This document shows positions 58,260-64,000 of a DNA stretch of 64,000 nucleotides, piece by piece; position 1 is the first letter of the stretch; every line of letters starts with the position of its first letter. Source of the DNA: Haematobia irritans (taxonomy: Eukaryota; Arthropoda; Insecta; Diptera; Muscidae); NCBI RefSeq assembly GCF_050003625.1, contig NC_134400.1, positions 47,915,096 to 47,979,095 on the forward strand, in the 5' to 3' direction. Under the pieces are notes generated by a model. That model was not told the origin of the DNA, made no database searches, and saw only the letters and a list, made by a program, of their open reading frames with translations. The translations under genes and the position numbers were made by a program.

Positions 58260-58879
58260 ATGGGAGATATATCCAAATCTGAACCGATTTCAAGCAAATT
58301 TGGCACGCATAGTTACAACGCTAATTCTACTCCCTATGCAAAATTTCAACTAAATCGGAGCAAAAAATTGGCCTCTGTGGGCAAGTGAGTGTAAATCGGG
58401 CGAAAGCTATATATGGGAGCTATATCTAAATCTGAACCGATTTTGCTGATATTTTGCAAGTTTTTCGAGACTCATAAAATATTCGGATGTACGGAATTTG
58501 AGGAAGATCGGTTGATATACACGCCAATTATGACCAGATCGGTGAAAAATATATATGGCAGCTATATCTAAATCTGAACCGATTTTTTCCAAAATCAATA
58601 GGGATCGTCTTTAAGCCGAAACAGGACCCTATACCAAATTTTAGGACAATCGGACTAAAACTGCGAGCTGTACTTTGCACACAAAAATACATCAACAGAC
58701 AGACAGACAGACGGACAGACAGACGGACAGACAGACAGACGGACATCGCTAAATCGACTCAGAATTTAATTCTAAGCCGATCCGTATACTAAAAGGTTGG
58801 TCTATGATTACTCCTTCTTGGCGTTACATACAAATGCACAAACTTATTATACCCTGTACCACAGTAGTGGTGAAGGGTA
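58260..58879 (-). mobile_element. family B element left part, reverse
   Basis: Monomers, then GACAGACAGACGGACAGACA-type GTCY tract (58697-58745), core and GTGGTGAAGGGTATA. Completes the element at 56305. Confidence 0.85.
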
Positions 58880-59685
58880 TACATATGGGAAACGTTTAAA
58901 TCTGAAGCAATTTTAAGGAAACTTCGAAAAAGTTTATTTATGATTTATCGCTCGATATATATGTATTAGAAGTTTAGGAAAATTATAGTCATTTTTACAA
59001 CTTTTCGACTAAGCAGTGGCGATTTTACAAGGAAAATGTTGGTATTTTGACCATTTTTGTCGAAATCAGAAAAACATATATATGGGAGCTATATCTAAAT
59101 CTGAACCGATTTCAACCAAATTTGGCACACATAGCTACAATGCTAATTCTACTCCCTGTGCAAAATTTCAACTAAATCGGAGTTAAAAATTGGCCTCTGT
59201 GGTCATATGAGTGTAAATCGGGCGAAAGCTATATATGGGAGCTATATCTAAATCTGAACCGATTTCAACCAAATTTGGCACACATAGCTACAACGCTAAT
59301 TCTACTCCGTGTTCAAAATTTCAACTAAATCGGACCAAAAAATTGGCCTCTGTGGGCAAATGAGTGTAAATCGGGCGAAAGCTATATATGGGAGCTATAT
59401 CTAAATCTGAACCGATTTGGCTGATATTTTGCAAGTTTTTCGAGACCCATAAAATATTCGGATGTACGGAATTTGAGGAAGATCGGTTGATATACACACC
59501 AATTATGACCAGATCGGTGAAAAATATATATGGCAGCTATATCTAAATCTGAACCGATTTTTTCCAAAAACAATAGGGATCGTCTTTGAGCCGAAACAGG
59601 ACCCTGTACCAAATTTTAGGACAATCGGACTAAAACTGCGAGCTGTACTTTGCACACAAAAATACATCAACAGACAGACAGACAG

Positions 59686-59720
<35 letters not shown>

Positions 59721-59862
59721 GACATCGCTAAATCGACTCAGAATTTAATTCTAAGCCGATCCGTACACTTAAAGGTTGGTCTATGATTACTCCTTCTTGG
59801 CGTTACATACAAATGCACAAACTTATTATACCCTGTACCACAGTAGTGGTGAAGGGTATAAA
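58880..59862 (-). mobile_element. family B element, reverse, tandem neighbour
   Basis: Starts CATATGGGAAACGTTTAAATC without a far end, has two to three monomers and a longer GTCY tract (59671-59722), and ends GTGGTGAAGGGTATAAATA. The junction with the previous copy is the same (CCCATAT next to the TATACCC end) as in the 15.8-19.5 kb array. Confidence 0.85.
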
Positions 59863-60110
59863 TATTTAAGAAATTATACATTAAAATAAGCATTTGTACC
59901 TATCCCTTTTGTCATATCATACTTGTCGAGGCCTTTTGAAATACCTCATTTTAAATGTTTCATGTAGAAATCTGTATTATATATCGACCCATTGTTTCTT
60001 TAAATTTACAATTCCATATATTTACAACTCCACATATTATGGGAAATTAATACCTTGTGTCTGGCCTTTTATAAGACGTTATGAAAATCGATTTACGCCA
60101 CTGGTAACTA
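59863..60110. other. unassigned spacer
   Basis: AT-rich, no gene recognised. Confidence 0.4.
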
Positions 60111-61087
60111 CACGCTCACAAAAAATCGCTTCTGTAACATATACTCCCAAACATATTTTGCTTCAAGCATATATATTTTTGGGTATTGCCCAAACATTTA
60201 TATGTTTGATCTCTTCCAATATATAATATGTTTGAAAGCATATTGGTCTAAACAATATATGTTTGGGTAGTCTAAGTTCCAAACATTTTGTATTTTTGCA
60301 TCCAAATTCAATAATGTTGTCTTCCAAAACACAATATGTTATTATGTGAACATATAATATGTTTGGAAGCATTTTGCACCCAAAAATGTTATATGCTTAA
60401 AAAAAATTCTCCCAAACAATATTGTGCTCAAAATTTTATTTATTTATTTATATATTTACAATCATAATGAATTATGAAAATAAACAGGTAATATAGGTGC
60501 TAACAACATAGGTTTTCGACCTGAATACTCAAAATTTTGTTTCTGCCCAATTGTATATTCCCCCACATCTTTCTCACTTCCACGAGATTTTTTAGTTCTT
60601 AGCACCTTTTTCTGTAATACAAACATTGTAGAAGAAATTATTCAATTGTATAATTTTTTTATTTTAATTTTACCTTTTTACCGGACGGGAATTCGAACAG
60701 CGGACCACACAGTTTGTAAGGATCAAAGAAGTAGCTGATCAATTGCCCAAGGAAAAATAAAATGTTAATTTTGTAATAACAAGCAACAACCACCAACTAA
60801 ATTCAATATCGCTCCCTGTTAAATAGCGCTCCAAGCTACTAAACACATATATGTTTATAGGCTATTTCTAAATTAATATATGTTTGCATCCAAGCATATT
60901 ATATTTACAAACATTTTATGTCCCAAACATAATATGTTCTAACATATTAACATATATGTCCCAAACATGTTATGCTAGTTTATGAACATTATATGCTTGC
61001 ACTCAAAAATATTGTGTTTAAAAATTTGTGTTCCAAACATATAATGTTTATAGCCAAACATATGAAAAACAGTCTTTTTCATCCGTG
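60111..61087. mobile_element. TA-flanked MITE, CACG(C/G) family
   Basis: 977 bp beginning CACGCTCACAAAAAATC and ending GATTTTTT-like TTTTTCATCCGTG, flanked by TA. The interior is rich in ACATATTATG/CCAAACATA words arranged with inverted symmetry in the left and right portions. About 60700 carries a TTCGAATTCCCG-like B-box motif on the minus strand. No transposase. Confidence 0.7.
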
Positions 61088-61089
61088 TA

Positions 61090-62992
61090 CCGTTCAACTC
61101 ACACTTATTCTTATTCTCTTTCTCTCACATTTACTTGTGCATTACCACACCACATGTATTTGTCTCCATTCACGACGGCACACATTTCATAATCTGCTTT
61201 ACTCACAATTTTTTTTTTTCGCACCAGTGATGGTAAAAATGGTGCAATTGTACAAAGTTTGGATATAATATAAAATTTATCTATTTTTGGATTACACTCT
61301 TTCTTTGTAATAAAAAATAAAAACATCTCATATTTAGAAAGGTGAGAAATGTATGAGTTTGAATAAACCTGAAAATATTTTTAATTAAAAATTTCGTATA
61401 TTTGGCTAGCTATAGCGATGCAATTTTTTATTTTACCATTACGTCCAGCGCTAGCGTACTATCAAAGTTTACAAACCCTATTGAAAAAACAATATAGACA
61501 ATGTAAATATGCTGCTTAATTAGCTGCATTAAATTAATTCATTTTGAACAATGAAAACAACTTAGGACAAGTTTTGTAAAATATATATTAATCCCATCAC
61601 TGGCTTGTCTTTAAATGTGTTAATCTCTCAATGTCTACAAATCATAGTTATGTATAAATGAAACATATTTTTTAGGAAAACGTTAATAGTTTCCATTTTA
61701 AATCAATTTTTTATAATTTTCCCAAAATAAATTTTAATTTAGGTGCATTCAAATTTTCAACATTTCTAAAAAATGTTATTGAATCGCAAATTCCTCATGT
61801 CTAGCTTTCTTACTATAGGACCAGAACTACTATGAATAAATCGCCAAATCTGTTTAAAAACTTAAATGTTGTCGACATTGAATGACGCCCATATTCAATG
61901 CAATCACACTTAATATATGTATACTACCGCGCATTCTATGATGTCGATTGGTGTGAGATTGCAAAACACTGCATACGAACATTGTTACATACTAATGGTG
62001 TTTTTATTCTCGCATTTGTATCAATGTAAAAGATCGCATGGTAATTGGTGTGTTACCCACTGCCACCGACAATTTGTGGGTAAGATTGCAGTACGAAAAA
62101 AAGCCACCGCTTGCAGTTCTCTGGTCAGTAACAGTGCTTGATATAAACGAAATTGACTGATTTTGCGATAAAATATTATTTTTTTTTATTGCAAAAATAA
62201 CAATTTTATAACAAAAAACTGGAATTCAAAAACTCTAACAAAAGAAGAACGTTGAGTCGAGTATAAACATACATAAATAATTTTATAATATAAACATAAA
62301 TTTACTTAGGCGTGAACAGTTTTTTACTAGCATTTAACACCATCGCTCTAAAATGCCTTTTATTTTTCTTTAATAATTCATTTTAAAGAAAATAAACTTT
62401 TTAAATTGTTTTAGCTGCAAAACTCGAACTTAATGCCCACTTTTATATTTGAAGGTGTCCGTCAACTCCTCGTGGTCTACTTATTAAGAAAGAGGTACCA
62501 AACTTTGTTTTTATACATATTACTGTGTAATTTTTCACTATTCCCTCCTTGTTTCATTTTACTGTCCCAACTCTAAAAAGAGTATAGTGCCCTTTCGTTA
62601 TTTTTATGAAGGCCCCTGATTTCTTTTAACGAACCAAGAAAAAAATTGTGCCCATAATTCCAAAATGATAAACAAAACACATGTCCACACATACATAAAA
62701 TGCTGCTCTCAAGGCGAAAACATATGCTGTTTGTTTTTCAAATGTCTATTCTCTTGGTTCCGAATGTCTATTCTCTTTATTCAAATTAAATAATATTTAG
62801 ACTTAAGCATATCAAATTTTTGGCCCTATCATAAAACAGTTTTCCGAAACAACATACAAGCGGTTTCACAGAAATTGTTCTCTTTTGATTCTTTTGCTGT
62901 GTTATGTTGATATCTTTCGACAACTCTCCCGGTTTCCATCTCTATTTCTTTCTCTGTACTCTCTCTGTCGCTTTGAATAAAATATCACAACA
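61090..62992. other. repeat-poor 1.9-kb stretch
   Basis: The longest part of the window without a recognised repeat. Open frames reach only about 74-98 residues and show no motif. CTCTTTCTCTC-type pyrimidine runs, CACACA patches and TATTCTCTT pairs are present. It could be intron or intergenic host DNA; no exon can be supported. Confidence 0.45.
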
Positions 62993-63235
62993 TGTTAGTA
63001 TGTTTAGTCGAAATTTATAAATTTATATATGTTTGCATTCACACATATGATTTTTATGAAACATTCATACCCCAAACATAATATATTCTAACATATTAAC
63101 ATAGATGTCCCAAATATTTAGTGTTAGTTTAGGAACATTACATGTTCGCACTTAAATATATTGTGTTTTAAAATTGTGCCCGAAACACATTTTGTTTATA
63201 TCGGAACATATGAAAAACATATTTTTCTAACAGTG
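62993..63235. mobile_element. right part of the CACG-family TA MITE, truncated
   Basis: Colinear with about 60840-61075 (GTTTGCATTCACACATATGA, CCCCAAACATAATATATTC, CATATGAAAAACA). The terminal CATCCGTG is replaced by TTTCTAACAGTGTA. Confidence 0.7.
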
Positions 63236-63960
63236 TAGAGATGGTATATAGGGAAAAGTTAAATGCAGATCCAGTTCTCTTATATTTCTTGAACAGCTTA
63301 TTTTTCTTATTTTTCAATTTCGAAAGTTTTGGGGTATTCCAAGGAGGACCATCTGAACTTAATCTTGGCTTCAATGGAACTGATCCAGAAAACATTTAAA
63401 TAAAGTGTTGTAAAAATTTTGAAGTACAATATCAAGGTTAGTAGAATTCCCAATTCACAGAAGATAAAAGATTATTCAATTTCACGTAGTCTGTTTTAGC
63501 AAAACAATAAGTTCTCTCGGATTTTTACACAAATTTATACTTTTTACTTGTATTAATATATGGAATAAATACCTGTGTTAAAACAGTTGGGTGATATTTA
63601 TCTTCAGGTAATACCAAAGGATTACAAGGCTGAACACAAGCATCACTAGGTTGGTTAACAAACACTATGTCTAAAAGTTTCCCTTGATTATTAAATACAC
63701 GATTTATTCGAAACATACCAAAATTAAATAATGGTTCAATACAACCATTTGTAGAAATATTAGTAGACAAAGGTATAGGAGCATTACTTTCAATAGATTG
63801 ATTCCATGACATTAAAGGAAGGTTAAAGTCGCCAAAAGCAAGTAAAATGTCTGTAGATTTTGATAACATAAATGAAGATAAAATGGCTGAAACATGATCA
63901 TTATAAACACACCCAGAGAAGGAATATGATCACCTCAAACATGTTTTAAGAGCAAAATGT
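63236..63960 (-). pseudogene. LINE endonuclease (APE type) and linker relic, degraded
   Basis: Reading from the right: ILLAFGDFNLPLMSW is the APE endonuclease GDFN motif; LLDIVFVNQPSDA and KYHPTVL (in place of DHHP) are the final endonuclease motifs. An in-frame TAA follows YKFV, then KTDYVKLNNLLSSVNWEF, and after a frameshift PPWNTPKLSKLKNKKNKLFKKYKRTGS, the linker that precedes RT in jockey/CR1-type LINEs. RT is not present before the MITE boundary at 63235. At least one stop and one frameshift; the upstream part of the endonuclease may lie beyond the window. Confidence 0.8.
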
Positions 63961-64000
63961 TATTTTTGGGTTGTGACCATGTAACATGGTTTACGCAACC

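Overview
The window looks like repeat-dense, AT-rich heterochromatin-like or intergenic DNA from a higher (calyptrate, probably muscid) fly. Three things point there: dispersed elements built around a (TA)n / short core / (GTCY)n block, the signature of the dipteran 'mini-me' elements (Helitron/DINE-1-like); a transposase close to the Musca Hermes type; and a tRNA-derived SINE with a TAACCTAACC-type tail. I could not identify one intact host gene. Nearly all long open frames lie in tandem monomers of the mini-me-like elements or in transposon relics, so species assignment is inference.

Layout. 0-6.8 kb: mini-me-like fragments (called families A, B, C and D here), several MITEs, and a hAT transposase relic split by a second hAT MITE. 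6.8-12.8 kb: a fold-back element with a 22-bp tandem array, three related TA-flanked MITEs, and a 267-bp (TA)n tract. 12.8-13.6 kb: the C-terminal GIY-YIG half of a Penelope-like element, interrupted by a Harbinger-type MITE with a TTA duplication. 14.2-20 kb: a compact family A element, then family B copies in tandem, two of them a 1.41-kb duplication. 21-25.7 kb: MITE, SINE, hAT MITE, and unassigned DNA. 26-40.4 kb: a long block of family A/B/C elements with 29-bp minisatellite arrays, a second (TA)n tract and a ~1.1-kb inverted repeat. 41-45 kb: a LINE (RT-RNase H) relic broken by a piggyBac-type MITE and then tandemly duplicated, followed by a hAT MITE with a perfect 8-bp duplication. 45.1-47.6 kb: a composite repeat holding two 436-bp tandem units, each with a complete hammerhead ribozyme on the minus strand. 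47.8-53.4 kb: two internally deleted DD41D mariner-like elements and a 5'-truncated LINE, two of these three nested in one family A element. 54.3-56.0 kb: an almost complete Hermes-like hAT transposase with two lesions. 56-60 kb: tandem family B copies and another hAT MITE. 60-64 kb: TA-flanked MITEs, a repeat-poor 1.9-kb stretch, and a LINE endonuclease relic running off the edge.

How it fits together. Little here works as a pathway; the content is a stratified record of transposition. Several insertions have exact 'empty site' paralogues in the same window, so duplications and relative ages can be read directly. The most interesting object is the hammerhead-bearing tandem pair at 45,551-46,422, whose architecture (tandem monomers, type I hammerhead with a 3-bp palindromic helix III) matches metazoan retrozyme-like / Penelope-associated elements. 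The second notable point is that the A, B, C and D element families share a common ~153-bp internal monomer.
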